DNA of 13,505 nucleotides from assembly GCA_021159225.1 (NCBI GenBank), contig JAGGSE010000235.1:1-13505 (forward strand), read 5' to 3'. The stretch comes from a bacterium (GTDB taxonomy: Bacteria > Patescibacteriota > Minisyncoccia > Minisyncoccales > JAGGSE01). Below, piece after piece: positions 1 through 6,133 of this stretch. Both the position numbers and the translations under genes were made by a program. Within the stretch, counting starts at the first letter, position 1, and the number at the start of each line of letters is the position of its first letter. The notes beneath the pieces were generated by a model. The model ran no database searches. It worked only from the letters and a program-made list of their open reading frames with translations, and was not told the origin of the DNA.

Positions 1-187
1 AAAGTAAATTCTTAATAGCATTATGAGTATGAGCATAATCAACAATAATATCAATATCTTTTGACTTTAATGCCTTGGTGTATAAAAAAATTGCCCAACC
101 GCCAATGAGAATAAAATCAAATTCTCTCTTCAAATCTTGAAGAATCTTAAAGCTTTTTTCAGTTATCAAATCGTGGTAGTATTCCAT
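1..187 (-). CDS. Partial AbiEii-like nucleotidyltransferase (toxin half of a type IV TA pair)
   Basis: Only the first 62 codons are in the window; the gene runs off the left edge. The start is the ATG at 185-187, and an in-frame stop lies upstream with no other ATG between. The reading shows the hallmark of the MNT/AbiEii nucleotidyltransferase fold: LIGGWA at residues 27-32 (the GG turn) followed by KDIDIIVD at 43-50, whose D44 and D46 would be the metal-binding acidic pair. Proteins of this fold transfer nucleotides to RNA or protein targets, and in AbiE systems they act as toxins. It lies downstream of an HTH gene resembling AbiEi antitoxins on the same strand, which supports the TA reading. 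The gap between the two genes is about 210 bp, unusually wide for such a pair, and is full of repeats. No Shine-Dalgarno site is visible. A plain MNT-domain protein with another role cannot be excluded. Confidence 0.72.
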   Translation of the reverse strand, partial: MEYYHDLITEKSFKILQDLKREFDFILIGGWAIFLYTKALKSKDIDIIVDYAHTHNAIKNLL

Positions 188-190
188 AGG

Positions 191-407
191 ACTGATGCGA
201 ATTGATACAAATTATGGATACGAATGATACGAATTGGCTGATATAAGGAGACTGATGCGAATTGATACGAATTACGGATACGAATGATACGAATTGTCAT
301 TTAAAAGCAATTCTGGATTTAAAATTCTTTAGTCCTCATAATTTAATTCGCATCATATTTAATTCGCATCATTCGTATAAAAAATTCGCATTAATTCGCA
401 TCATTCC
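191..407. repeat. Cluster of direct and inverted GATRCGAATT-type repeats
   Basis: A 46-bp unit beginning ACTGATGCGAATTGATAC occurs at 191-236 and again at 251-296, exactly 60 bp apart, with two mismatches (positions 209/269 and 215/275). To its right, reverse-complement pieces of the same words occur as AATTCGCATCA at 345-355, AATTCGCATCATTCGTAT at 361-378, and AATTCGCATTAATTCGCATC from 383. The two halves are therefore complementary, and a transcript of either strand could fold into stems. The cluster fills the gap between the antitoxin and toxin genes and reaches into the antitoxin 3' end, whose TGA stop lies inside a repeat word. Function is unknown; this is a description, not a family assignment. 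Confidence 0.85.
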
Positions 408-985
408 AACATTTTTTCTCTTAAAGCATTTAGAAAATCTTTGGCATACCATTCTGGTAAATTCCACAAATCAACAAAGGTTTGGCAATCTGGAGTTAAT
501 TCTCCAAAATTTTTTAGCCAAGGGTCGGATTTTAAGACAATTAAATTTTGATAACCTTTTTGAGGAGGAAATCTGTTTTTAATTTCTTTTAAATTTTTTT
601 CTTCAAGATAAACATAAACCTTATCATAATCTGCCGGGGCTATTTTATATTTTTTCAAAAAAGCAGTGTAGGCAGCAAAAATTACATTAGGCGGTACTTC
701 TCCTTCGATCTCTAAAACTCCTTTTTTTACTGCGGTTTGATAAATAATATCTTTTTTGATTTTTCTAAAAGTTGCCCAAAGGTATAAGAATTTCTCTATA
801 TCTTGAATTCTAAATCCTCTTTTTCCTTCAATAATATTTGCTTCTCTGGGAATTTTTAGAGCATTAAAAACCGTGCTTAAAGAAAAACCATATTTTTGAG
901 CCAATTCTTTTTGAGTGAATTCAAATTTTTTATTCTCAATGGCTTGAAATAAGATTTCTCGCCAAATGATTTCTTTTTTTGTCAT
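401..985 (-). CDS. AbiEi-like HTH transcriptional regulator / antitoxin
   Basis: A 194-residue protein with an N-terminal helix-turn-helix (about residues 23-45; QKELAQKYGFSLSTVFNAL carries the recognition helix) and a wing-like segment at 50-60 (IIEGKRGFRI). A mixed alpha/beta region follows and ends in NLPEWYAKDFLNALREKM. The arrangement, a small winged HTH plus an effector-like C-terminal domain directly upstream of a GGWA/DxD nucleotidyltransferase, is that of type IV AbiEi antitoxins, which repress their own promoter and counteract the AbiEii toxin. A promoter containing a perfect inverted repeat lies just upstream and fits autoregulation. The stop codon TGA falls inside one of the GATGCGAATT repeat words, so the C-terminal end may have been set by repeat growth. 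The HTH and the pairing are seen; the antitoxin function is inferred. Confidence 0.7.
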   Translation of the reverse strand: MTKKEIIWREILFQAIENKKFEFTQKELAQKYGFSLSTVFNALKIPREANIIEGKRGFRIQDIEKFLYLWATFRKIKKDIIYQTAVKKGVLEIEGEVPPNVIFAAYTAFLKKYKIAPADYDKVYVYLEEKNLKEIKNRFPPQKGYQNLIVLKSDPWLKNFGELTPDCQTFVDLWNLPEWYAKDFLNALREKMLE

Positions 986-1015
986 ATTGTTTCGATTTTT
1001 TTAATCAAAAATCTA

Positions 1016-1043
1016 CCTTGTTTCTATAATATTAGAAACAAGG
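1016..1043. promoter_or_regulatory. Perfect inverted repeat, probable operator of the antitoxin gene
   Basis: Two perfectly complementary 11-bp arms, CCTTGTTTCTA (1016-1026) and TAGAAACAAGG (1033-1043), are separated by 6 bp. The repeat covers the -10 hexamer and the start-proximal part of the spacer of the promoter reading leftward, so a protein bound here would block RNA polymerase. AbiEi-type regulators are known to bind inverted repeats in their own promoters; binding by this protein is inferred. Confidence 0.6.
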
Positions 1044-1054
1044 GTATTTGTCAA
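1026..1054 (-). promoter_or_regulatory. Sigma70-like promoter of the TA operon
   Basis: On the minus strand a consensus -35 TTGACA (1049-1054) is followed after exactly 17 bp by TATTAT (1026-1031). Transcription would start near 1019, giving a leader of about 34 nt before the ATG at 985. The -10 lies inside the 11-bp inverted repeat, consistent with repression. Confidence 0.65.
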
Positions 1055-1224
1055 GCAAGAAATTTAACTTTTTTAAGTCAATCCTTTAAATTGTTCGCGG
1101 CCGTTCTTTTTTTGGCAAGTCGTGGAGGGTAAAGGGTTTTTGAGAAAGAGAAAAAAGAAGAGTTTAGGCAGATGACTAATAGGAATGCTTGATTTTAAGG
1201 CAATGTTATCTTAAAATGGGGAAA

Positions 1225-2094
1225 ATGAAAAAGTGCTTTATTTTAAGTTCCAATGCAGAACATTTTCTTCCTACCTTGAAGGGCGCTGTCTTGCCCGGGA
1301 CCAATCGGGAAGGCAAAAGATATTTTCCCGACGGAGAGATTTATGTCAAACTGCCGGAGGTAAAAAAGATGAAGGGGAAAAGGGTAATTGTTGTTCATTC
1401 AGGCCTTCCCCGGCCCAATGACGGCTTAATTGAATTGGAACTAATTTTAGAAATTCTTAAAGAACATAAAATAAAACCCGAGGTCTTTTTTACCTATTTC
1501 CCCTACGGAAGACAGGATGAGGTTTTTGAAGAGGGAGAAACAAACGCCGCCAAAGCCATTGTCCAAAAGTTGACAGATTATTATAAGGTTAAAAAAATCT
1601 ATGCCATTGACTGCCACTTTGGAAAAAAGAACTGGGTAAAAAAAATACCCCTTTTGGAAAATGTCTCGGCCGTTCCTTTTCTAATGAAGAGAGCAAGGCG
1701 CGACTGGGGGAAAAATATTCTATTTTTAGCCACTGACCAAGGGGGACAGAGAAGGTTTAACCTTCCGGGATTAGAGAAAAAGAGGAAAAATTCTTTTCAG
1801 GTTGAGGTATTCCTCCCTGAACCCTTGGCAGAAAAGATAAAGGGAAAAAGCGTGTGTCTGGTTGACGACCTTATAGGAACCGGCACTACCCTGTTAGAAA
1901 TCGGGGCGTTGATAAAAAAATACGGAGCAAAAAAACTCCTTTGTCTGGCGGTTCACGGCACCCTTGCCAAGGGAGTAAAAAAAATCAAGAAAAGATTTGG
2001 CAAAATCTACCTCACAAACACAATCAATAATCCCGGCATCTCTCAGATTGACATTACTCCCCTCATTCTGAAAACAGTAAAATCTAGTTGCTAA
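1225..2094 (+). CDS. prs: Ribose-phosphate pyrophosphokinase (PRPP synthetase)
   Basis: Makes phosphoribosyl pyrophosphate from ribose 5-phosphate and ATP, the entry metabolite for purine, pyrimidine, histidine and NAD synthesis, in the cytosol. With the start at 1225 the protein has 289 residues. Visible motifs are FPDGE (34-38), the ATP-site motif YFPYGRQD (91-98), DCHFG (129-133) in place of the usual DLHS/DLHA with the catalytic His kept, ATDQGG (169-174) and the PRPP loop VDDLIGTGTT (213-222). It is shorter and more divergent than typical bacterial Prs (about 310-320). Start choice: MKKCFILSS aligns with the normal family N-terminus; ATG at 1216 and TTG at 1189 are in frame upstream and would add 3 or 12 residues. 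No convincing promoter was seen before it. Its stop (2092-2094) lies within the end of the repeat element that follows. It is convergent with purN, with which it shares the purine pathway. Confidence 0.9.
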   Translation: MKKCFILSSNAEHFLPTLKGAVLPGTNREGKRYFPDGEIYVKLPEVKKMKGKRVIVVHSGLPRPNDGLIELELILEILKEHKIKPEVFFTYFPYGRQDEVFEEGETNAAKAIVQKLTDYYKVKKIYAIDCHFGKKNWVKKIPLLENVSAVPFLMKRARRDWGKNILFLATDQGGQRRFNLPGLEKKRKNSFQVEVFLPEPLAEKIKGKSVCLVDDLIGTGTTLLEIGALIKKYGAKKLLCLAVHGTLAKGVKKIKKRFGKIYLTNTINNPGISQIDITPLILKTVKSSC

Positions 2095-2315
2095 CCGCTT
2101 TGGTAACAAGCTTGCTGAGGCATCTTGCCTCGGGGAGCACGAAGTCGCCGTAACTAGTAAGAAGTAGTTATTCCCGGGCGCTTCCAAAATCTGACCGAGC
2201 CTCACAAACCTTTTTCTAAAGCGCAAACCTACTCTGGGGCTCGGCTGCGATATGCTCCCCTTAGTCAAGATACCTCAGCAAAGAAATTGTCAAGAATTGT
2301 TACTAGGTACAAATA
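2085..2315 (-). repeat. MITE-like structured repeat, copy 1 (between prs and purN)
   Basis: About 231 bp, almost identical by eye to the copy at 4527-4767 but in opposite orientation. Read on the minus strand, the outer ends are TATTTGTAC and CAACTA. Inside them are terminal arms TGCTGAGGTATCTTG and CAAGATGCCTCAGCA, which pair with each other, then GGGGAGCA/TGCTCCCC, and a central stem GCCGAGCC/GGCTCGGT (a G-U end pair where copy 2 has G-C). It contains no credible ORF. It fills the whole space between the convergent prs and purN genes: it starts 10 bp inside prs and ends 6 bp before the purN stop. It may serve as a bidirectional terminator or be a non-autonomous transposable element; no clear target-site duplication was found. 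Confidence 0.85.
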
Positions 2316-2321
2316 AAAAAG

Positions 2322-3002
2322 CTAAGGATATGCCTTTATTGCCTGCTTTATTGCCCAGGATAAAATTTCTTTTTCCTTCTCGTTTTTGGCAATCTGGGGA
2401 ACATGCCTCTCTTTGAAGTCATTTTTTGCCAAATGATATCTTCCCTCAATCTGGACCTCGTGCTCAACTTTCAATAATCTCTCTGCCGCTTCCTCTGGGC
2501 TTTCCTCCGACTTGATTTCTTCTTCTCTTAAATAAATTGTCTTTCCGGCATCATATTCCGGAGCCACCCATTGGCAAAAAACAGGAAAGGGACGTTGTTC
2601 TCCAATCCGCTGGCAAAAAAGTTTGAAGGCATAAACCCTCCTTACTCCATACATTCCCTTTCCTCCGGGGCCCATATGCTGATTCAATCCTCTGTACTGC
2701 CTTAAAACCTCAATCGGGGTCTTAGGCATCCACCCCAACTGATGAAAATAGTCAGGTTTGTACCTGTTAAATATCTCCAAGAGTTGACTGGCTAAATTCC
2801 CCTTTTGGGGATAAACAACAAAAATTTCCTTTTTTGGAAATCCGGTCTGAATTGCCCTTTTAATTCCTTCTGCTTCCGGATTGCTTGAAATGATAGCCAC
2901 GGTTCGGGTCAAATTATACAATCTCCCTCCCGCTTTCTCTGCCTTGAGTATTGCCAGATTTGTTGACCCGGAGCCGGAAATAAGATTGATAAATTTTAAC
3001 AT
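2322..3002 (-). CDS. purN: PurN-like phosphoribosylglycinamide formyltransferase
   Basis: A 226-residue member of the formyltransferase fold, placed to transfer a formyl group from 10-formyl-tetrahydrofolate to GAR, the third step of purine synthesis. The N-terminus has SGSGSTNLAIL (9-19; phosphate-binding loop, usually SGNGSNLQAI). IISSNPEAEGIKRA (37-50) matches the family's SNKAxAxGLERA region. The catalytic triad appears intact: N107 and H109 in LNQHMGPGG, and D151 in PEYDAGKTI. However, the family motif around NIHPSLLPxFxG is replaced by NQHMGPGGKGMYG, and about 20 residues (roughly 120-145) are unlike standard PurN. ATG overlaps the purD stop by one base (TAATG), a sign of translational coupling. 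The formyltransferase fold is secure; GAR as substrate rests on the purD neighbour and the triad. Confidence 0.78.
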   Translation of the reverse strand: MLKFINLISGSGSTNLAILKAEKAGGRLYNLTRTVAIISSNPEAEGIKRAIQTGFPKKEIFVVYPQKGNLASQLLEIFNRYKPDYFHQLGWMPKTPIEVLRQYRGLNQHMGPGGKGMYGVRRVYAFKLFCQRIGEQRPFPVFCQWVAPEYDAGKTIYLREEEIKSEESPEEAAERLLKVEHEVQIEGRYHLAKNDFKERHVPQIAKNEKEKEILSWAIKQAIKAYP

Positions 3003-4270
3003 TATTTTAGAGCCTTTCTGCCAATGTCGGTGCGATGATGCTCGTTCTCAAAAGAGATTTTGTCTACCGCCTGATATGCCAAACCGATTGCCTGCTTTAG
3101 GTTGTCTGCCCTCGCTGTTACCGCCAGGACCCTGCCTCCGGCTGTTTTCAAAATTCCATTCTCCCTTGAAACGCCGGCATTAAAAACGACCACATCCTTC
3201 ATCTTTGAAACCTCATCCAATCCCTTTATTTCTTTGCCCTTCTCATACCTGCCCGGGTATCCGCCTGAAGCCATAATTACACAAACCGCCGCTCCTTCTT
3301 TCCACTTAATCTCTCCCTTCAATTTGCCATCAGCCGCTCCTTTCAAAAAGGGGACAATATCGCTTTCCATCAGCATTACCAGAGGCTGAATCTCCGGGTC
3401 GCCAAAACGGCAGTTGAATTCCAAAACACAGGGTCCCCGCTTTGTAAGCATCAAGCCGAAATAGAGACATCCCCTATAGTCTATTCCTTCCCTTTCAAGC
3501 CCGTCTAAGGTTGGCTTGACAATTTTTTCAATTATCTCTTTTTTTCTTTCTTCGTCCACAACCGGAGCCGGAGCATAAGCGCCCATTCCGCCGGTGTTGG
3601 GTCCTTTGTCTCCGTCAAAAACAGCCTTGTGGTCTTGAGCCGGGGGCAAGGCAATAACTCTATTTCCGTCGGTTAAAATCATAAATGTTGCCTCCTCCCC
3701 CTCTAAAAATTCCTCAATGACCACCCTTTCCCCCGAAGGACCAAATTCCTTTCTTACCATTATTCGTTCAATTGCCTTTTCTGCTTCTTCTTTGGTTTTG
3801 CAAACAATAGCGCCCTTGCCGCCAGCCAAGCCGTCGGCTTTAACAACCAAGGGCAAATTATCCAAGGCGTAGTCGCGGGCAACCCTTGAATCCTCAAAGG
3901 TTTTGTGAAAGGCAGTGGGGATTCCGTATCTTTCCATAAAATCCTTGGCAAATACCTTGCTTCCCTCAAGCCGGGCTCCCGCTCTTTTGGGCCCAAAGAC
4001 CTTCAAGCCCTTTTGTTCAAACAGATCAGCAATTCCTGCCACCAAGGGCGCCTCCGGACCAACTACAGTTAAATCTACCTTTTCCTTTAAGGCAAAGTCA
4101 GCCAGTTTAGAAACATCCTCTGTCTTGAAGGGGAGGCACTCTGTTTTTTCTCTTGAGCAGATGCCTCCGTTTCCGGGCGCGCAGTAAATTTTGGAAACAA
4201 GAGGACTCTGACTGATTTTCCAAACCAAGGCATCCTCTCTTCCTCCTGAACCAAGAACCAAAATTTTCAT
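3002..4270 (-). CDS. purD: Phosphoribosylamine-glycine ligase (GAR synthetase)
   Basis: A 422-residue, full-length ATP-grasp enzyme joining glycine to phosphoribosylamine with ATP to give GAR, the second step of purine synthesis. Motifs in order: LVLGSGGRE (4-12), APGNGG (31-36), VVGPEAPLVAGI (69-80), the ATP-grasp VKADGLAGGKG (143-153), EEFLEGEEATF (186-196), the family signature running through AQDHK (211-215) and GPNTGGMGAY (223-232), and LEFNCRFGDPE (283-293) with metal-binding Glu/Asn. Small oddities: GGREDAL where most PurD have GGREHAL, and FNCRFGDPE for FNARFGDPE. The ATG is two bases after the atpC stop and the stop overlaps the purN start by one base, so atpC, purD and purN look like one translationally coupled unit. 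Confidence in function is high. Confidence 0.95.
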   Translation of the reverse strand: MKILVLGSGGREDALVWKISQSPLVSKIYCAPGNGGICSREKTECLPFKTEDVSKLADFALKEKVDLTVVGPEAPLVAGIADLFEQKGLKVFGPKRAGARLEGSKVFAKDFMERYGIPTAFHKTFEDSRVARDYALDNLPLVVKADGLAGGKGAIVCKTKEEAEKAIERIMVRKEFGPSGERVVIEEFLEGEEATFMILTDGNRVIALPPAQDHKAVFDGDKGPNTGGMGAYAPAPVVDEERKKEIIEKIVKPTLDGLEREGIDYRGCLYFGLMLTKRGPCVLEFNCRFGDPEIQPLVMLMESDIVPFLKGAADGKLKGEIKWKEGAAVCVIMASGGYPGRYEKGKEIKGLDEVSKMKDVVVFNAGVSRENGILKTAGGRVLAVTARADNLKQAIGLAYQAVDKISFENEHHRTDIGRKALK

Positions 4271-4272
4271 AA

Positions 4273-4521
4273 TTAAAACGGACTGGGGGTCATTAAGATA
4301 TTCGCTCCCTGGGGACCGACCTCCAAAACCCCCTGCTCAATCTTAAAACTTCTTTGATTGTCATCACCTTCTTTTATTCTTATCTTTCCTCTTTTAAGGG
4401 GAGTAATCAAACCGATATGATGGGCGAGGATTGTCAATTGCCCCTGCTTGCCGGGAACAATAGCCGCTTCTGCCTCGCCCTGATAAACTATCCCCTCTAA
4501 TGAAATAATTTTTACCAGCAT
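4273..4521 (-). CDS. atpC: ATP synthase F1 epsilon subunit, beta-sandwich domain only
   Basis: An 82-residue protein matching the N-terminal beta-sandwich of epsilon, including the ends of strands around VPGKQGQLTILAHHIGLITPL (about 23-43), which contacts gamma and the c-ring. Typical epsilon subunits have about 130-140 residues with two C-terminal helices that can inhibit ATP hydrolysis; these are absent here, with the stop directly after ILMTPSPF. Such truncated epsilons are known in some lineages, so this is probably natural. The ATG at 4519-4521 is preceded by AATAATAGG, a weak ribosome site. It is separated from atpD by a 241-bp repeat element, and it is joined to purD by a 2-bp gap, an unusual partner for atpC. 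Confidence 0.9.
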   Translation of the reverse strand: MLVKIISLEGIVYQGEAEAAIVPGKQGQLTILAHHIGLITPLKRGKIRIKEGDDNQRSFKIEQGVLEVGPQGANILMTPSPF

Positions 4522-4526
4522 CCTAT

Positions 4527-4767
4527 TATTTGTACTACCTAATCAATTCGGTAGCAATTCTTGATAATCTCTCTGCTGAGGTATCTTGACAAGGGGAGCA
4601 TATCGCAGCCGAGCCCCAGAATGGGTTTGCGTTTCAGAAAAGGTATGGACGGCTCGGCGAGATATAGAAGCGCCTGGGAATAAACTACTTCTTACTACTT
4701 ACGGCGACTTCGTGCTCCCCGAGGCAAGATGCCTCAGCAAATCTGTAACCAAATTGATTAGCAAATA
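4527..4767 (+). repeat. MITE-like structured repeat, copy 2 (between atpD and atpC)
   Basis: A 241-bp copy in plus orientation. Outer terminal inverted repeats are TATTTG...CTAATCAATTCGGTAGCA at the left and TGTAACCAAATTGATTAG...CAAATA at the right. Inner arms TGCTGAGGTATCTTG/CAAGATGCCTCAGCA and GGGGAGCA/TGCTCCCC, and a central stem GCCGAGCC (4609-4616)/GGCTCGGC (4651-4658), make a long nested hairpin. The element occupies all but about 5 bp on each side of the atpD-atpC space. Since copy 1 lies inverted beyond purN, the two copies bracket atpC-purD-purN. It has no credible ORF. Confidence 0.85.
4564..4592 (-). promoter_or_regulatory. Possible promoter inside repeat copy 2, facing atpC-purD-purN
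   Basis: On the minus strand TTGTCA (4587-4592) is followed after 17 bp by GATTAT (4564-4569). The -35 is good and the -10 matches the consensus at four of six positions. It could give the downstream atpC-purD-purN unit its own transcript. The corresponding -10 in copy 1 is weaker, so this may be chance. Confidence 0.28.
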
Positions 4768-4772
4768 CGTAA

Positions 4773-6116
4773 TTATTCTATCCTTCCCTTCATATAGAAG
4801 TCCTCTTCTCTTCTTGAATCAAGTTCGCCGGAGATAATTTTCTTGAAGTCCTCAATTGTATCTTTTAATGGGACATACTGCCCCTTCCTACCGGTAAACA
4901 CCTCAGCCACATAAAAGGGCTGAGACAGAAATCTCTGTATCTTCCTTGCCCGCTGAACTATCAGTTTGTCTTCCTCGGACAACTCCTCCATCCCCAAAAT
5001 TGAGATAATATCTCTCAATTCCCTGTATCTTTTCAAAATCCTCCTTACCTCTTGAGCGACACGATAATGTTCTTCTCCGACTATCTGGGGATCCAATGCC
5101 TTGGAAGAGGACTCCAGGGGGTCAAGAGCGGGATAAATGCCCAAGTCGGCAATCTCCCTTGATAAAACAATTGAGGAATCCAAATGACCAAAAACCGAAA
5201 CCACGCCCGGGTCGGTAAGATCGTCCGCTGGAACATAAACCGCCTGAATAGAACTGATTGAACCGGAATCAGTTGAGGTAATACGCTCCTCAAACTCTGC
5301 CACCTCTGAAAAAAGGGTGGGCTGATAACCGGTTTGGGAGGGAATTCTTCCCAAAAGGGCAGATGCCTCAGCCCCTGCCAAGACAAACCGGAAAACATTG
5401 TCGGCAAACAGAAGCACATCCCTTTTTTCTACATCCCTAAAGTATTCAGCCAGGGTAAGCCCGGTAAATCCAACCCTAAACCTTACCCCCGGCGGTTCGT
5501 TCATCTGGCCAAAAACCAAGGCGCAGTTTTTCAAAACCCCGGCTCTTTCCATTTCAAGAATAATATCATTTCCCTCTCTTGACCTCTCCCCAATTCCGGT
5601 AAATATAGAATAACCCTTGTGAACCTCAGCCACATTTCTAATTAATTCCTGAATCAAAACGGTCTTTCCCACTCCGGCTCCGCCAAAAAGTCCTGCCTTT
5701 CCTCCCTTCGGAATAGGGGCTAACAGGTCAATTGCCTTCAGCCCGGTTTCTAAAATCTCCACCTTGGTTTCCTGCTCTGTCAGTTTTGGGGGTTTTCTGT
5801 GGATAGACCATTTTTCTTTTGCTTTTATCTCGCCCTTTTGGTCAATGGGCTCTCCCAAAACATTCAAAACCCTGCCCATCACCTCTTTGCCAACAGGCGT
5901 TTTTATAGTCGTCCCTGTGTCCTCCACCTCTTCGCCCCTTCTTAATCCCTCGGTTGGACCCATTGCCAGACACCGAACCCTGGTTTCCCCTATGTGCTGT
6001 TCAATCTCCAAAATGAGGTTATTTCTTTTTACCCTAAGGGCGTTCAAAATTGGAGGGGTTTCTCCCTCAAATTCCACGTCAACGACTGGACCTATAACCT
6101 GAACGATTTTTCCCAT
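4773..6116 (-). CDS. atpD: ATP synthase F1 beta subunit
   Basis: The catalytic subunit of F1, 447 residues, slightly shorter than the common 460-480. It starts with the standard MGKIVQVIGPVVDVEF. The Walker A loop GGAGVGKT (145-152) is intact, the catalytic Glu and neighbouring Arg are in GERSREGND (E177, R178), and Walker B Asp is D239 in LLFADNVFRF. ALLGRIPSQTGYQPTL and SIQAVYVPADDLTDP are clear family signatures. Some normally fixed positions differ (FVLAGAEAS for FTQAGSEVS, LLFADN for LLFIDN), pointing to a divergent lineage rather than loss of function. The atpG stop is 17 bp before its ATG. Downstream, a repeat element rather than a short linker separates it from atpC. Together with alpha it makes the hexameric head at the inner membrane surface. 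Confidence 0.97.
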   Translation of the reverse strand: MGKIVQVIGPVVDVEFEGETPPILNALRVKRNNLILEIEQHIGETRVRCLAMGPTEGLRRGEEVEDTGTTIKTPVGKEVMGRVLNVLGEPIDQKGEIKAKEKWSIHRKPPKLTEQETKVEILETGLKAIDLLAPIPKGGKAGLFGGAGVGKTVLIQELIRNVAEVHKGYSIFTGIGERSREGNDIILEMERAGVLKNCALVFGQMNEPPGVRFRVGFTGLTLAEYFRDVEKRDVLLFADNVFRFVLAGAEASALLGRIPSQTGYQPTLFSEVAEFEERITSTDSGSISSIQAVYVPADDLTDPGVVSVFGHLDSSIVLSREIADLGIYPALDPLESSSKALDPQIVGEEHYRVAQEVRRILKRYRELRDIISILGMEELSEEDKLIVQRARKIQRFLSQPFYVAEVFTGRKGQYVPLKDTIEDFKKIISGELDSRREEDFYMKGRIE

Positions 6117-6133
6117 AGTTGCTGTTTATAAAT

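Noticed and set aside
191..407. CRISPR array
   Set aside because: Only two 46-bp units at 60-bp spacing, with inverted pieces to the right; there are no regular spacers and no cas genes.
1126..1176. GGAGGG followed by a short TTG-started frame as a leader peptide of prs
   Set aside because: Eleven Lys/Arg-rich codons with a poor start and no attenuator-like hairpin; likely chance in A/G-rich sequence.
2085..2315. tRNA, riboswitch or known RNA family in the repeat element
   Set aside because: No cloverleaf, T-loop or recognisable riboswitch core was found; the symmetry is that of a long nested inverted repeat.
3760..3996. 78-codon minus-strand ORF in another frame within purD
   Set aside because: It lies wholly inside purD, which shows all ATP-grasp motifs in its own frame.
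4586..4837. Small plus-strand ORF across repeat copy 2, and a similar minus-strand ORF over copy 1 (1894-2268)
   Set aside because: Each runs into an antisense gene, the reading frame is not preserved between the two copies (they differ by indels), and no ribosome site is seen.
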